From: Lachnospiraceae bacterium
Lineage (GTDB): Bacteria > Bacillota > Clostridia > Lachnospirales > Lachnospiraceae
Direction of reading: 5' to 3'
DNA: 64,000 nt
NCBI GenBank assembly: GCA_017427775.1
Contig: JAFRSD010000035.1
Span: 96,888 to 160,887 of the forward strand
Under the pieces are notes generated by a model. That model was not told the DNA's origin. It ran no database searches and worked only from the letters and a program-made list of their open reading frames with translations. Below, piece by piece: positions 25,690-34,957 of the stretch. The stretch's first letter is position 1, and each line of letters starts with the position of its first letter. The position numbers and the translations under genes are program-made.

Positions 25690-27207
25690 CTATAATCCGA
25701 TATGCTTCCGATACAGTTCCATTGCATAGCCGGTCTGCGTCGGCTCGCCTTCGACGATCCGATAGGTATTCTCATTTCTCTCATTCCGCTCGGTCTCAAA
25801 GAACTTCGTAAACGGATAACGCTCCGCGTATGCTTTCTTCGCGTAAGCATAAATATGCGTCACAAAGAATACCGTTACCTGGTTCTCATTTAACGCCCTG
25901 ATGATCTCATCGGCCATCGCGGCGCCTTCCTTCTCGGACGTAGTCGCGAACGACTCGTTCATGAACAGCAGGCTTCCCGGATTCATCGTATCGACGATCC
26001 TGTTAAGGCGGAACAGTTCCTCCTCCAGACGGCCGGAATTCAGCGTTTCATCCTCATTTCTCACAAAATGTGTAAAGATGCCGCGGAAAATGGACGTTTT
26101 CATGCTCTTGCAAGGCACAAACATGCCGCACTGCGACATGATCTGCGCGGTACCGACGGAACGAAGGAAGGAAGTCTTTCCTCCCTGGTTTACACCGGTG
26201 ATCAGATACAGCATCGTATCATTACTGCGGAACGTATTGTCCATCGGACGCTTGAGCGTACGGATGGCAAGCACAAGATCATAAATGCACTCCGCTTCGA
26301 TCGCGTGATAACGTTCCGAAATCTCCGGGAAGCACAGACGGTAAGCCATACCGTTCATATGCGTATGCAGATTGCAGCATCCGTAGAAAAATGCGATCTG
26401 CGCACGCAGCGTATCGAACAGTTTGGAAATCTCCTTGTTGAAGTCCTCAAAACAGGACGCGACATGCAGCAAAGCGGTATTCTGCAGGTTCATGCAGTCC
26501 TGGCTCATCGAAATGTTGTCATAGCTGACGCGGATCTCGTTCTTCTTCACCTTCGTACCGAACAGCGAGTCCCATTTTTCGAATTTCCGCTTTACGGTCG
26601 TTTTCGTAATGGAATTGACGATCAGACTGTCGCACTTCATACCGCGGCCGATCTTGCCGCTGATCTTAACCTCTCCGCCCATCTGGATCTCACGGAGCGC
26701 TTCGCGTTTCTCCTGCATCCGTTCGATAAAGGCGTCATCATATTCCTTCAGGAACTGTTCGAAGAAATTCCTGAAGATACCGGGTTCAAAGTGGTTATTC
26801 GCGTCGATAATGACCTTTTTGAGATTCTCAAGGCCGTTAAAAAGCATATTAAGCGTATCGATCGAATTCAGAACGCGGACGGCGGGAAGCGTTGAATTGG
26901 TCTCCTTCTTCATGCGGTCACGCTGGTTGATCAGATCGGTAAAGGTCTCCGAGATCGTTACATACAGCTGGAATATGTATTTCTTATTGTCGATAGCCTC
27001 TTTCAAAGCGTTCTGACGGTGGAGAATGTTCTTTCGGTCGCCGCTCGGCGCAAGCATGATACTGCGGCAGGCCTGATAAACGTATTTGTCGTTCTTGCTC
27101 ATCGTTTCAAGGATAGGCTGAAGGTCAAAATCTTCAAACAGATCATTCTTGAACGGAGCGACGTCACTGTTGACGTAGTCTTCACAATTCAGCAGATATA
27201 CCTTCAT
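25690..27207 (-). CDS. MutS-like ATPase without mismatch-recognition domain (copy B)
   Basis: The 505-residue protein has only the helical lever and C-terminal ATPase parts of MutS. Walker A GVNQGGKTSF is near residue 340. The Walker B equivalent reads LLFMNES, with Asn where MutS has Asp, and a late FFVTHIYAYA matches the MutS His switch. There is no MutS domain I and no Smr domain, so mismatch repair or MutS2-like function is not supported; the true role is unknown. I chose the ATG at 27207 (GAGG five bases upstream), seven bases after the end of copy A. It ends the operon, converging on the tRNA terminator. Confidence 0.85.
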   Translation of the reverse strand: MKVYLLNCEDYVNSDVAPFKNDLFEDFDLQPILETMSKNDKYVYQACRSIMLAPSGDRKNILHRQNALKEAIDNKKYIFQLYVTISETFTDLINQRDRMKKETNSTLPAVRVLNSIDTLNMLFNGLENLKKVIIDANNHFEPGIFRNFFEQFLKEYDDAFIERMQEKREALREIQMGGEVKISGKIGRGMKCDSLIVNSITKTTVKRKFEKWDSLFGTKVKKNEIRVSYDNISMSQDCMNLQNTALLHVASCFEDFNKEISKLFDTLRAQIAFFYGCCNLHTHMNGMAYRLCFPEISERYHAIEAECIYDLVLAIRTLKRPMDNTFRSNDTMLYLITGVNQGGKTSFLRSVGTAQIMSQCGMFVPCKSMKTSIFRGIFTHFVRNEDETLNSGRLEEELFRLNRIVDTMNPGSLLFMNESFATTSEKEGAAMADEIIRALNENQVTVFFVTHIYAYAKKAYAERYPFTKFFETERNERNENTYRIVEGEPTQTGYAMELYRKHIGL

Positions 27208-27214
27208 AAGCACC

Positions 27215-28747
27215 TCATCTCTTGTTACTGAGCCGGACTTTAATATGTTCGTAATCAAGTTTGTATTTGTCTACGATGGAATTCGCGTAGGCAACACCGT
27301 CAGCGGGTTTACGGATCAGACGGAACGTTCTGCGGAAGCTTCCGTCTTCGACTACCGTTGCCACCAGGCTCACATAATTGTCGGAATCGTAAGCCAGTTC
27401 AAATGTATGCGTAACCACGAAAAGGATGGCTCCTTTCGCGATCAGTCTCGACATCAGATCGCGCATCATCGAAAGCGCATCCACCGTCGAAGCCGATGTA
27501 AACAGCTCATTGAATATCACAAGCGATTCTTTCGAAACGCTGTCAAGCGTCGACTTGATAAGGTCAAGCTCGTGCTCAAGACGTCCTTCTACGGTATTAC
27601 CGGTCATCGAGGCGAATAACGTATAGATGCGGTCAAAGAAAGGCATCTTCGCCGAATTAGCCGCTACGGGAAGCCCCATTGCGGTAAAATAAGCGGCCTG
27701 TCCGAAGCTTCTCGCAAGCGTCGTCTTACCGCCCTGGTTCGGTCCGGTTACGATGATTGCCGTTTCGGTGCCCGACTTCATAATATCGTTAAATACGATC
27801 TCCTTATTCTCGGAGGAGTTCTTCTCGGCGAGAACGATATCGTAACAGTCATCGAGGTTTACTTCCCTGTCCTCTGAGAACTTTGTAAAAGTGATCGGGA
27901 AATTCTTAACCTTCATCCGTGCCATGTAATCGAGGTTCAGCAGATAGAATCGGAACTCGCGTACAATGTCGGACACTTCGGTCGTGATAATGTTCCGGTT
28001 GATGCCGCAGAAGGTTTCAAGATTACGGAAAAGCGGCCTGTTCCGCTTCATAAACTGCTCGAGAATGAAATTCTCAAGCGGAGAAACATTCATATCGCCG
28101 AAGGGCGACTCCGTGAACGAATGGGAATCCGCGGATTCCTCGCTCCTGAGAAACTCCGAACGGATTTCGTTACAGTAATCATCATCGCTGTAATCAAAGT
28201 CCAGAACGGCGTTATCTTTGCCGATCGTAAGGCGGAACTTCATCTTTTCGAACTCATCGTTAATATCTCCCGCCTGTTTGCGAAGATTCACGACATCGGC
28301 GGAAGTGATGATCTTATTTAACTCGTCCCGAAGCGTCAGCAAAGCCTCCGACTTGGGCGGCATCTGCTGAAGATCGCTGCAGAACAGTTCAATCGAATCA
28401 TAATACTGAACGATCGTATCAAGACGCCACTTCCACTTCTGAACCGATTCGGTCTTCTCGGAAAGCATCTGGTAGCGGCGCGAAACGATAATTCCGAGGA
28501 TAAAACGGTTTACTGCCGCGCGGATATCGGGATCACACAGATCTTTCGCGACGGACTGACGGTAAGCCGCTTCGTTCTTCGTCTTCGAAGCATAGTAAAA
28601 ATACGGACGGAGTTCGGCATCGTCCGGTTCTTCCAGGACCACATTGATATATTCGGGAAGGTTAAGGTCATCGAAATAATCCGGCGCCGTCAAGGCGCTG
28701 ACCATTTCAAAACTGAGCCCTTTCACCGGGCTGAATAGGCTTGTCAT
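27215..28747 (-). CDS. MutS-like ATPase without mismatch-recognition domain (copy A)
   Basis: This 510-residue protein is a distant paralogue of the next gene downstream. Walker A is GPNQGGKTTLARSFG near residue 336, the Walker B equivalent is SLVIFNE (again Asn for Asp), and LFVVTHTFELA is the His-switch region. The N-terminal 330 residues are mostly helical with several charged stretches and no recognisable mismatch-binding fold. The two copies probably form a heterodimer, since MutS-type ATPases work as dimers and the genes are seven bases apart (inference). It follows the lipoprotein gene by 30 bases. Confidence 0.85.
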   Translation of the reverse strand: MTSLFSPVKGLSFEMVSALTAPDYFDDLNLPEYINVVLEEPDDAELRPYFYYASKTKNEAAYRQSVAKDLCDPDIRAAVNRFILGIIVSRRYQMLSEKTESVQKWKWRLDTIVQYYDSIELFCSDLQQMPPKSEALLTLRDELNKIITSADVVNLRKQAGDINDEFEKMKFRLTIGKDNAVLDFDYSDDDYCNEIRSEFLRSEESADSHSFTESPFGDMNVSPLENFILEQFMKRNRPLFRNLETFCGINRNIITTEVSDIVREFRFYLLNLDYMARMKVKNFPITFTKFSEDREVNLDDCYDIVLAEKNSSENKEIVFNDIMKSGTETAIIVTGPNQGGKTTLARSFGQAAYFTAMGLPVAANSAKMPFFDRIYTLFASMTGNTVEGRLEHELDLIKSTLDSVSKESLVIFNELFTSASTVDALSMMRDLMSRLIAKGAILFVVTHTFELAYDSDNYVSLVATVVEDGSFRRTFRLIRKPADGVAYANSIVDKYKLDYEHIKVRLSNKR

Positions 28748-28777
28748 AAAACCCCCGTTCCAAAACGGAAACCGTTT

Positions 28778-30085
28778 CTATTTCAGGTTGATCGTTCCGA
28801 CCGCGGAAAGGTCGGTATAGGTCATAAGGCTCGTATCGCTCCAGGTAAGGATGCGGTTACGCTGTCCTTCGCCTTCGGAATCGTTTACATGAATGTCAAG
28901 ACCGAGGAATCCGCCGCAAACCATGGATTCTTTCGGCGCCGGAAGCATTACCTCGACGGTATAACCGCTTTCGTTACTCTTCACCTGATAAGTAACCGCC
29001 GAAGCATTGATGCCGTTTCCGCACTCAAGTGCTCCGTCGCGACCGATCCGGATATGCAGGTCCTTGCCTTCGCGGTACTTGTCGGACTTCGTTCCGTCAC
29101 CGCAAAGGAATACTTCGACGCAGTCCTTACGCGTCATTACCATGCCCTCGGAATTGGGCGTTGCGTCTTTCACGTCAATCTTCAGATAAACCTTTCCGGT
29201 ATCCCACAGGATACGGAATTCAGCTTCGGTTCCTTTGTCTCCCCAGGCCGGATTCTGTAACGGAAATGCCTGTGAGATGCTCCAAAGTTCCTCATCCTCT
29301 CCGTCAATAACCGGGCTCGGGAAACGTCCGGTATTATTGTCTTTCTCAAGCGCCAGGGAACCGATTCCGGTCAGAGTGGTCGCCGTCTTATCGCTCGTAT
29401 CATTCCAGGCAAGTTTCTTAACAATCTTGTCACCATCCAGGTCAATGACCTGAACGTCAAATCCGACTACGGTATCCGGAATAACGGTCACTGCCACAAG
29501 CGACATCGTTACTTCAACCACATAACCGTTATCGGTTTCAAAGCCGACCGCCTTCATGTGCGACGAATCGCAACCGGTACCGTAAACGATACGGCCGTCA
29601 CGAAGAATCGTGCAGGTAGCGTCGCCGGCGGCGTATTTGGCGGGCTTATCTCCTGCCTCATTGAGGAAGATGACAACGCGGTCAGACGTGTCCACCTGGT
29701 TCGTTACCGTTTTCGACTTGTCCTGCACATTGAGCCGGATATAAAGCTGCGTATCCGTATGGAAGATCTGGAAATCTGCTTTCGTGGCAGAATCACCGCT
29801 GATCGTCTTCTCAATGGGATTATGCTCCGCGAACTGCCAGATCGGTTCGTCATAGCCCGAAAGCAAAGGCATCACGGCGTGCGCATCCGCATTTACATCC
29901 GTAACGAGCGGTTCGCGTACCTGAAACGGCGTGGGCGTATATGTTACCGGGATTTCCGTCGGCGTAATCTTCGTTCCGGCATCATCGGGGATAGACGCTC
30001 CTCTTCCTTTCCAGCCGCAGGAACCGAGTAACGCGGCCGTCATAATCAGGGATAATACCATAAGGCACTTTCTCTTGATCTGCAT
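28778..30085 (-). CDS. Lipoprotein with two CBM9-like domains
   Basis: The 435-residue protein has a lipoprotein signal (basic start, hydrophobic stretch, lipobox LLGSC with Cys23), then a Thr/Pro-rich linker. Two related domains follow, at about residues 65-250 and 265-434; each has an E-x-x-W-type opening (DEPIWQFAEHNPI; DEELWSISQAFPL), an LYIRLNVQD/VYLKIDVKD strand, a DRVVIFLN/DCVEVFLCG strand and an LAWND/LTWSD end. This matches the CBM9/DOMON-like carbohydrate-binding family often appended to xylanases, but no catalytic domain is present. It probably binds a glycan at the cell surface (inference). It sits 28 bases after trhP. Confidence 0.82.
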   Translation of the reverse strand: MQIKRKCLMVLSLIMTAALLGSCGWKGRGASIPDDAGTKITPTEIPVTYTPTPFQVREPLVTDVNADAHAVMPLLSGYDEPIWQFAEHNPIEKTISGDSATKADFQIFHTDTQLYIRLNVQDKSKTVTNQVDTSDRVVIFLNEAGDKPAKYAAGDATCTILRDGRIVYGTGCDSSHMKAVGFETDNGYVVEVTMSLVAVTVIPDTVVGFDVQVIDLDGDKIVKKLAWNDTSDKTATTLTGIGSLALEKDNNTGRFPSPVIDGEDEELWSISQAFPLQNPAWGDKGTEAEFRILWDTGKVYLKIDVKDATPNSEGMVMTRKDCVEVFLCGDGTKSDKYREGKDLHIRIGRDGALECGNGINASAVTYQVKSNESGYTVEVMLPAPKESMVCGGFLGLDIHVNDSEGEGQRNRILTWSDTSLMTYTDLSAVGTINLK

Positions 30086-30113
30086 AATACATCACCTTTC
30101 TGAAACTATGAAA

Positions 30114-31346
30114 TCATTCACCGTCATCCCGCATGCGGAGGATATCTCCGGGCTTGGGAACCGCTTTCGCTTTCGCGGTAATCATTTCTTTCGGATGCGG
30201 GCAGGATTCGATCTCGGTCCCGTCTGCTCCGAACATCTGTCTTACAACCGTTTCCGTATGACGGAAACCGGGCGAAAGAATCTCAATCGTGTCGCCGACA
30301 GCGAATTTGTTCTTCTGCTCAAATACGAAAGATCCGTCCGCGGCAACGCTTTCCACGGTGCCGAGGTACTTGTAATTCCGTTCGTAAACCTGACTGTCGT
30401 AAATCTGCGCGTCCGGACCGGGCTTTCCGAAGAAGAAACCGGTCGTATAGCTTCGGTAGGAGCTCTTCTCAATTTCTTCACGGTACAGCGGCAGGTTCTT
30501 TTCGAACAATTCCGGGTCCGTCGTATAATCATCGATTGCTTTTCGGTATGTTCCCGCAACCGTTGCCACATAAAGCGCCGTCTTCATGCGCCCTTCGACC
30601 TTAAAACTGTCGATCCCGGCCGCGCAAAGCTCCGGAATATGCTCGATCATGCAAAGGTCCTTTGAGTTGAATATATAGGTGCCGTCCGCATTCTCCTCAA
30701 CGGGAAAATACTCATTGGGACGGGTCTCTTCCATCAGATAATACTTCCAGCGGCACGGATGCGTACATGCTCCGAGGTTTGCGTCACGCCCGGTCATAAA
30801 ATTCGACAGCAGGCAACGCCCGGAATACGAAATGCACATTGCACCGTGGACAAATGCCTCGATCTCCATATCAGCCGGTATCGCCTTACGGATTTCCGTG
30901 ATCTCCGTCAGGGAAAGTTCACGTCCGCAGACTACCCTCCGTACACCGAGATCATACCAGAATAGAAACGTCTCGGCGTTCACGTTATTGGCCTGCGTAC
31001 TGATATGTACCGGAATCTCGGGACAGATTGCACGCGCCTGCCGGAATACGCCGGGATCGGAAATGATCAAAGCGTCAGGACCGAGTTCTTTCAGCCTCGC
31101 AAAGTATTCGCGTACACCCGCCATATGGTAGTTATGAGCAGTGATATTGGCGGTAATGTAAATCTTACAGCCGTTCTCATGACAGAACCGAACCGCTTCC
31201 TCCATGTCTTCGTCGGAGAAATTCTTCGCCTTTGCCCGGAGACTGAACAGTTCGCCGCCGATATATACCGCGTCGGCTCCGAATAAAACAGCCGTTTTCA
31301 AAACATCAAGACTACCCGCAGGTATTAATAATTCGGGTTTCTTCAT
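30114..31346 (-). CDS. trhP: TrhP-like U32 family protein (tRNA hydroxylation)
   Basis: U32 proteins of this type take part in prephenate-dependent hydroxylation of U34 in tRNA. The sequence shows KPELLIPAGSLDVLKTAV, GADAVYIGG, VFVHGAMCISYSGRCLLSN-like EAFVHGAMCISYSGRC, and LGACTHPCRWKYYL, with conserved cysteines likely binding an Fe-S cluster. The methyltransferase TrmR directly upstream acts on the product of this step in Bacillus. I used the ATG at 31346 (410 residues); an in-frame TTG at 31358, with a GAGG site 11 bases before it, is an alternative. Bacillus has two such genes, here only one is seen. Confidence 0.88.
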   Translation of the reverse strand: MKKPELLIPAGSLDVLKTAVLFGADAVYIGGELFSLRAKAKNFSDEDMEEAVRFCHENGCKIYITANITAHNYHMAGVREYFARLKELGPDALIISDPGVFRQARAICPEIPVHISTQANNVNAETFLFWYDLGVRRVVCGRELSLTEITEIRKAIPADMEIEAFVHGAMCISYSGRCLLSNFMTGRDANLGACTHPCRWKYYLMEETRPNEYFPVEENADGTYIFNSKDLCMIEHIPELCAAGIDSFKVEGRMKTALYVATVAGTYRKAIDDYTTDPELFEKNLPLYREEIEKSSYRSYTTGFFFGKPGPDAQIYDSQVYERNYKYLGTVESVAADGSFVFEQKNKFAVGDTIEILSPGFRHTETVVRQMFGADGTEIESCPHPKEMITAKAKAVPKPGDILRMRDDGE

Positions 31347-31411
31347 CAGGGTTACCAAGTACAGGCTTGCCTCACGCCGGTGCTTGCCTGCAAGGCATCG
31401 GCGCAGTCTTT

Positions 31412-32107
31412 TCAGACTCTTTTCAACTTCGCGACAGCGATACCGTCCCCGAGGGGAAGCATCATGCTGTCATACTCACCGCTTCGAAACAGCATTTCAA
31501 TGAATTCACGCATTCTCAGATGAATCGTGCGGTCTCTTCTCGTAACGGTAAATTTGGATTCCGCAACGGAACCCTCCTGCAGAACGTTATCTGCAATCAG
31601 AACCGAATCCGGCTTCATCAGTTTTCGTATCAATCCGAGATATACGGGATACTGCGCTTTCGCAGCATCGAGAAAGATCAGGTCGAACTGCTCGAAGCGG
31701 TCAGAAAGCGTAGTAAGAAATGCCTCCGCGTCATCATGAACGCAGGTGATCGAGGGGCAACCGCAGCCGCGCCTTTTTTCATAATCAGCGGCATAAGCGG
31801 CCGTATTCTCACAAGCCTCCGCATATCGCGCATCGTCCTTTTCAACGGTCAGAATGCTTGCTCCGGCAGGTAAAAATTCTGCCGTTAAACACGAAGAAAA
31901 GCCGATGGCGGTACCGATTTCGAGTACTTTCAACGGCTGTCTGTCTAAACACACGAATCGAAGAAACGACTGTGCTTCCCTGCGAATAACGGGAACACGG
32001 TCTGTCCTCGCCTTCTGATATAGGTTTTCCAGAAAATCCGGAAGGTCCGGCTGCAACGAGGATAGATAATCCGAAATGTGACTGTTGACCAATAGTGAAT
32101 CGTTCAT
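31412..32107 (-). CDS. trmR: TrmR-like O-methyltransferase (tRNA 5-hydroxyuridine)
   Basis: The 231-residue class I SAM methyltransferase has motif I VLEIGTAIGFSSCL near residue 62, VEKDDARYAEACEN, FLDAAKAQYP (the metal/acceptor loop) and LIADNVLQEG, matching the catechol O-methyltransferase-like TrmR (YrrM) family. TrmR makes 5-methoxyuridine at tRNA position 34. Its position between an MltG-like gene and a U32 gene matches the Bacillus yrrL-yrrM-yrrN order. The start overlaps the MltG-like gene by four bases (ATGA). Confidence 0.87.
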   Translation of the reverse strand: MNDSLLVNSHISDYLSSLQPDLPDFLENLYQKARTDRVPVIRREAQSFLRFVCLDRQPLKVLEIGTAIGFSSCLTAEFLPAGASILTVEKDDARYAEACENTAAYAADYEKRRGCGCPSITCVHDDAEAFLTTLSDRFEQFDLIFLDAAKAQYPVYLGLIRKLMKPDSVLIADNVLQEGSVAESKFTVTRRDRTIHLRMREFIEMLFRSGEYDSMMLPLGDGIAVAKLKRV

Positions 32108-32520
32108 TCTTCGTCTACGATCTCCTCTGTCTCACGATAGCGGGTTATAATCTTCAGTATGGTATTATAGTCCATGTCCGAACGCAGCGTATACGTACCG
32201 GGCTGGATATTGGATTTGGAAAGTACGCTCTTGAAATAAAACGAATAACGGTCGACGATAACGCCTTCACGCTTCAGTTTACTTGCCACGTCCTTTGTGG
32301 AATCACCCGTCTGGATCAGGAATTCAATCTCATGACCTTCGTCCTCTTTATCCACCGCTACCGAACCGAACAGCTGATAGCAGAAGTTATAGCCGTACTG
32401 GGAAAGCTTGATCGTGGATATCACGACTACGGTGTAAAACAGAATATCCAGAAGGAGTCTGGTGATATTGTTGGAAAAGTCCCGGAGGACTCTTCCGTTT
32501 TTCATTTTCTTCTTTTTCAC
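32104..32520 (-). CDS. MltG-like membrane protein lacking the transglycosylase domain
   Basis: The 138-residue protein has a basic cytoplasmic start, one transmembrane segment at about residues 25-45, and a domain (IEFLIQTGDSTKDVASKLKR, GVIVDRYSFYFKSVL, IQPGTYTLRSDMDYNTIL) that matches the LysM-like N-terminal subdomain of MltG. Full MltG proteins are about 340-380 residues and carry a catalytic Glu further on; here translation ends after the subdomain, at a normal coupled stop. The gene order equals that of yrrL in Bacillus. It may be a scaffold or glycan-binding derivative rather than an enzyme. Confidence 0.78.
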   Translation of the reverse strand: MKKKKMKNGRVLRDFSNNITRLLLDILFYTVVVISTIKLSQYGYNFCYQLFGSVAVDKEDEGHEIEFLIQTGDSTKDVASKLKREGVIVDRYSFYFKSVLSKSNIQPGTYTLRSDMDYNTILKIITRYRETEEIVDEE

Positions 32521-32534
32521 TTTTCCGCCCCGTT

Positions 32535-34199
32535 TTATGCATTCCAGTCAACGATTACCGGAAGAATCATCGGGCTGCGCTTCATCACACGCCAGAAGTA
32601 ATCGCTGAGGCTCTGCTTAATATCCGCGCGGAGACGGTTATGGTCCGTTCCGCCGGCATCGATAAACCGCATACAGGTTTCCGTTACAACCTCTCTTGCT
32701 TCATCAAGAAGCTGTTCGGATTCCTTTACGTATACGAATCCTCTTGTCACAATGTCAGGACCGCTGACAATCTCGCCTGACGCCGAGTCATATCCGACCG
32801 AAACGATAACGATACCGTTCACGGATAAGTACTGGCGGTCACGAAGAACTGCGTTACCGACATCACCGACACCGAGTCCGTCTACCATAATGCCGTGTGC
32901 CGGTACATTCCCGACGATCTCCGCACTGTCGTGCGTCAGTTCCAGTACGTCGCCGGATTTCAAAATCTCAATGCGTTCCGCGGGAATACCGAGGTTCAGC
33001 GCAATGTTCTTCTGCGCGATACGGTGACGGTACTCGCCGTGGATCGGGATTGCATACCGCGGCTTGGTAAGACAATATAACAGTTTAATCTCTTCCTGGT
33101 TGGCGTGTCCGGAAACATGCGTATCCTGGAAGATGACATTGGCTCCGAGCATGGAAAGCACGTTGATCAATTTGAAAACCGCTTTCTCATTGCCGGGAAT
33201 CGGCGTAGCGCTGATGATAACAACGTCGCCGGGCATAATGGATACGCGCTTATGCGTATTGGAAGCGATTCTCGAGAGCGCCGCCATCGGCTCGCCCTGG
33301 GAACCGGTCATGATCAAAACAATCTGGTTATCAGGATAACTCTTAATCTCCTCCGCCGAGATCATCAGCCCGTCCGGAATCTTGATATATCCGAGTTCCT
33401 GTGCCGTTCCCACGATATTGACCATGCTGCGTCCTTCGATCGCAACCTTGCGTCCGTATTTCTCGGCCGAATTGATAACCTGCTGGACGCGGTCAACATT
33501 GGAGGCAAATGTGGCAACGATGATACGACGGTTCGGATTGTCGGCGAAAATCGAATCGAATGTCTTGCCGACGGTACGCTCCGACATCGTATTGCCGGGT
33601 TTTAAAGCGTTCGTGCTGTCACACATCAATGCAAGGACGCCTTCACGGCCGATTTCGGCCAGTCTCTGTAAATCGATCGGCTCCCCGTAAACGGGAGTAT
33701 AATCCACCTTAAAATCGCCGGTATGGATCAATGTGCCCGCCTCACAACGGATGGCAAGTGCCGCCGCATCGGCTATACTGTGATTCGTGCGGATAAATTC
33801 CACGGAGAAATCGTCGCACTGTACGATATCGCCATAGGCGCATACACGAAGGTCAGCGGTATCGGCCATTTTATACTCTTCAAGCTTATTACGGATGATC
33901 GCAAGCGTAAGCCGTGTGCCGTAAACCGGTACCGGAAGCTCACGGAGGATATATGGAAGCGCTCCGATATGGTCCTCGTGACCATGCGTAATAAAGATTG
34001 CCTTAACGTCGTCTATATGTTCCTTCAAAAAGGTGATATCCGGAATCACAAGATCGATTCCGAGCATATCATCTTCCGGAAATGCAAGTCCGCAGTCAAC
34101 CACGATGATTGACTTTCCGAAGCAGAAGGCGGTTATGTTCATGCCGATCTGCTCCAAACCTCCCAAAGGAATTACGTGAATTCCATTGCCGAGTTTCAT
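32535..34199 (-). CDS. rnj: RNase J, beta-CASP metallo-ribonuclease
   Basis: RNase J is a 5'-3' exo- and endoribonuclease central to mRNA decay in Firmicutes. The 554-residue length is standard. Visible are VIPLGGLEQIGMN, the metal-binding THGHEDHIGALPY near residue 73, HTGDFKVD, the beta-CASP motif FASNVDRVQQVI, the MTGSQGEPMAAL loop and HVSGHANQEE. I chose the ATG at 34199, six bases after AGGGAGG. It follows the DUF1292 gene by 20 bases; in Bacillus RNase J is located elsewhere. Confidence 0.95.
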   Translation of the reverse strand: MKLGNGIHVIPLGGLEQIGMNITAFCFGKSIIVVDCGLAFPEDDMLGIDLVIPDITFLKEHIDDVKAIFITHGHEDHIGALPYILRELPVPVYGTRLTLAIIRNKLEEYKMADTADLRVCAYGDIVQCDDFSVEFIRTNHSIADAAALAIRCEAGTLIHTGDFKVDYTPVYGEPIDLQRLAEIGREGVLALMCDSTNALKPGNTMSERTVGKTFDSIFADNPNRRIIVATFASNVDRVQQVINSAEKYGRKVAIEGRSMVNIVGTAQELGYIKIPDGLMISAEEIKSYPDNQIVLIMTGSQGEPMAALSRIASNTHKRVSIMPGDVVIISATPIPGNEKAVFKLINVLSMLGANVIFQDTHVSGHANQEEIKLLYCLTKPRYAIPIHGEYRHRIAQKNIALNLGIPAERIEILKSGDVLELTHDSAEIVGNVPAHGIMVDGLGVGDVGNAVLRDRQYLSVNGIVIVSVGYDSASGEIVSGPDIVTRGFVYVKESEQLLDEAREVVTETCMRFIDAGGTDHNRLRADIKQSLSDYFWRVMKRSPMILPVIVDWNA

Positions 34200-34219
34200 A
34201 AATAACCTCCCTGTGAACG

Positions 34220-34477
34220 TCAAACCAGATCGATGTCTTCTAAGATCGCACGGAACATTCCGCCGACCGCATCGATCTCGGTATCGTCATCCACCATTTC
34301 ATAGACCATATCCTCGTTCTCGTCGAAGCTCTCCCTGAGGATAAACGCTTCCTCGCCGACCTCGTCCGTAACAAGGATATAATTATTCCCGTTCAGGCGG
34401 GTTTCCGAAATAACGGTAAATGTGATCTCGGATCCGTCATCCGTGCGGAATATCACGGTATCTTTCTTCTCATCCAT
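34220..34477 (-). CDS. yrzB: DUF1292 (YrzB-like) protein
   Basis: An 85-residue acidic protein with the DUF1292 pattern: FRTDDGSEITFTVISETRLNG, NNYILVTDE and EDMVYEMVDDDTEI. Function is unknown, but the gene is constant between ruvX and mltG in Firmicutes. It overlaps the end of ruvX by eight bases. Confidence 0.9.
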   Translation of the reverse strand: MDEKKDTVIFRTDDGSEITFTVISETRLNGNNYILVTDEVGEEAFILRESFDENEDMVYEMVDDDTEIDAVGGMFRAILEDIDLV

Positions 34478-34946
34478 AGATTTCCTCTAAAAGCTTTTCT
34501 TTTTCCTGCGGACAATTGCCGAGATAGTCCATATAGGACTGCAGAATGAAAACCGCGGCAAGCTTATCCACTACCGCAGCTTTCTTAGCATAACCCATAT
34601 CCGCCTCATCTAACGCGCGATGCGCGGAAACGGTCGTATAACGTTCATCCCAAAGGATTACCTTGAGGCCTGTTCTTCGTGCGATGTCTGCGGCAAATTC
34701 CTCCGAAGCGGATGCTCTGTCCCCAATGGTATTGTTCAGATGCTTCGGATAGCCGATAATGATTGCATTGGCTCCTCTTTCACGCGCTATTTCTTCAATT
34801 CTGCGGAATGTCTCCCGTAATTGCTTCCCCCGGTTTCTGCGGATCACCTCGAGCGGCTGTGCAGTCAGAAAGAGTCCGTCGCTTGCCGCGACTCCGACCG
34901 TAGCCTCCCCGTAATCAAGCCCCAGCAGACTGAGCTTTCGTTCCAT
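34470..34946 (-). CDS. ruvX: RuvX/YqgF, RNase H-fold pre-16S rRNA nuclease
   Basis: The 158-residue protein has the YqgF pattern: LGLDYGEATVGVAASD near residue 7, IIIGYPKHLNNTIGDRA near residue 63, and LWDERYTTVSAHRAL near 97. The family was first called a Holliday junction resolvase and is now linked to processing the 5' end of pre-16S rRNA. The gene follows ireB by 11 bases. Confidence 0.93.
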   Translation of the reverse strand: MERKLSLLGLDYGEATVGVAASDGLFLTAQPLEVIRRNRGKQLRETFRRIEEIARERGANAIIIGYPKHLNNTIGDRASASEEFAADIARRTGLKVILWDERYTTVSAHRALDEADMGYAKKAAVVDKLAAVFILQSYMDYLGNCPQEKEKLLEEIYG

Positions 34947-34957
34947 AAATACTCCTC

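Noticed and set aside
25690..28747. Annotation of the two ATPases as mismatch repair MutS or MutS2
   Set aside because: They lack domain I, the connector and clamp signatures and any Smr domain, and have an altered Walker B.
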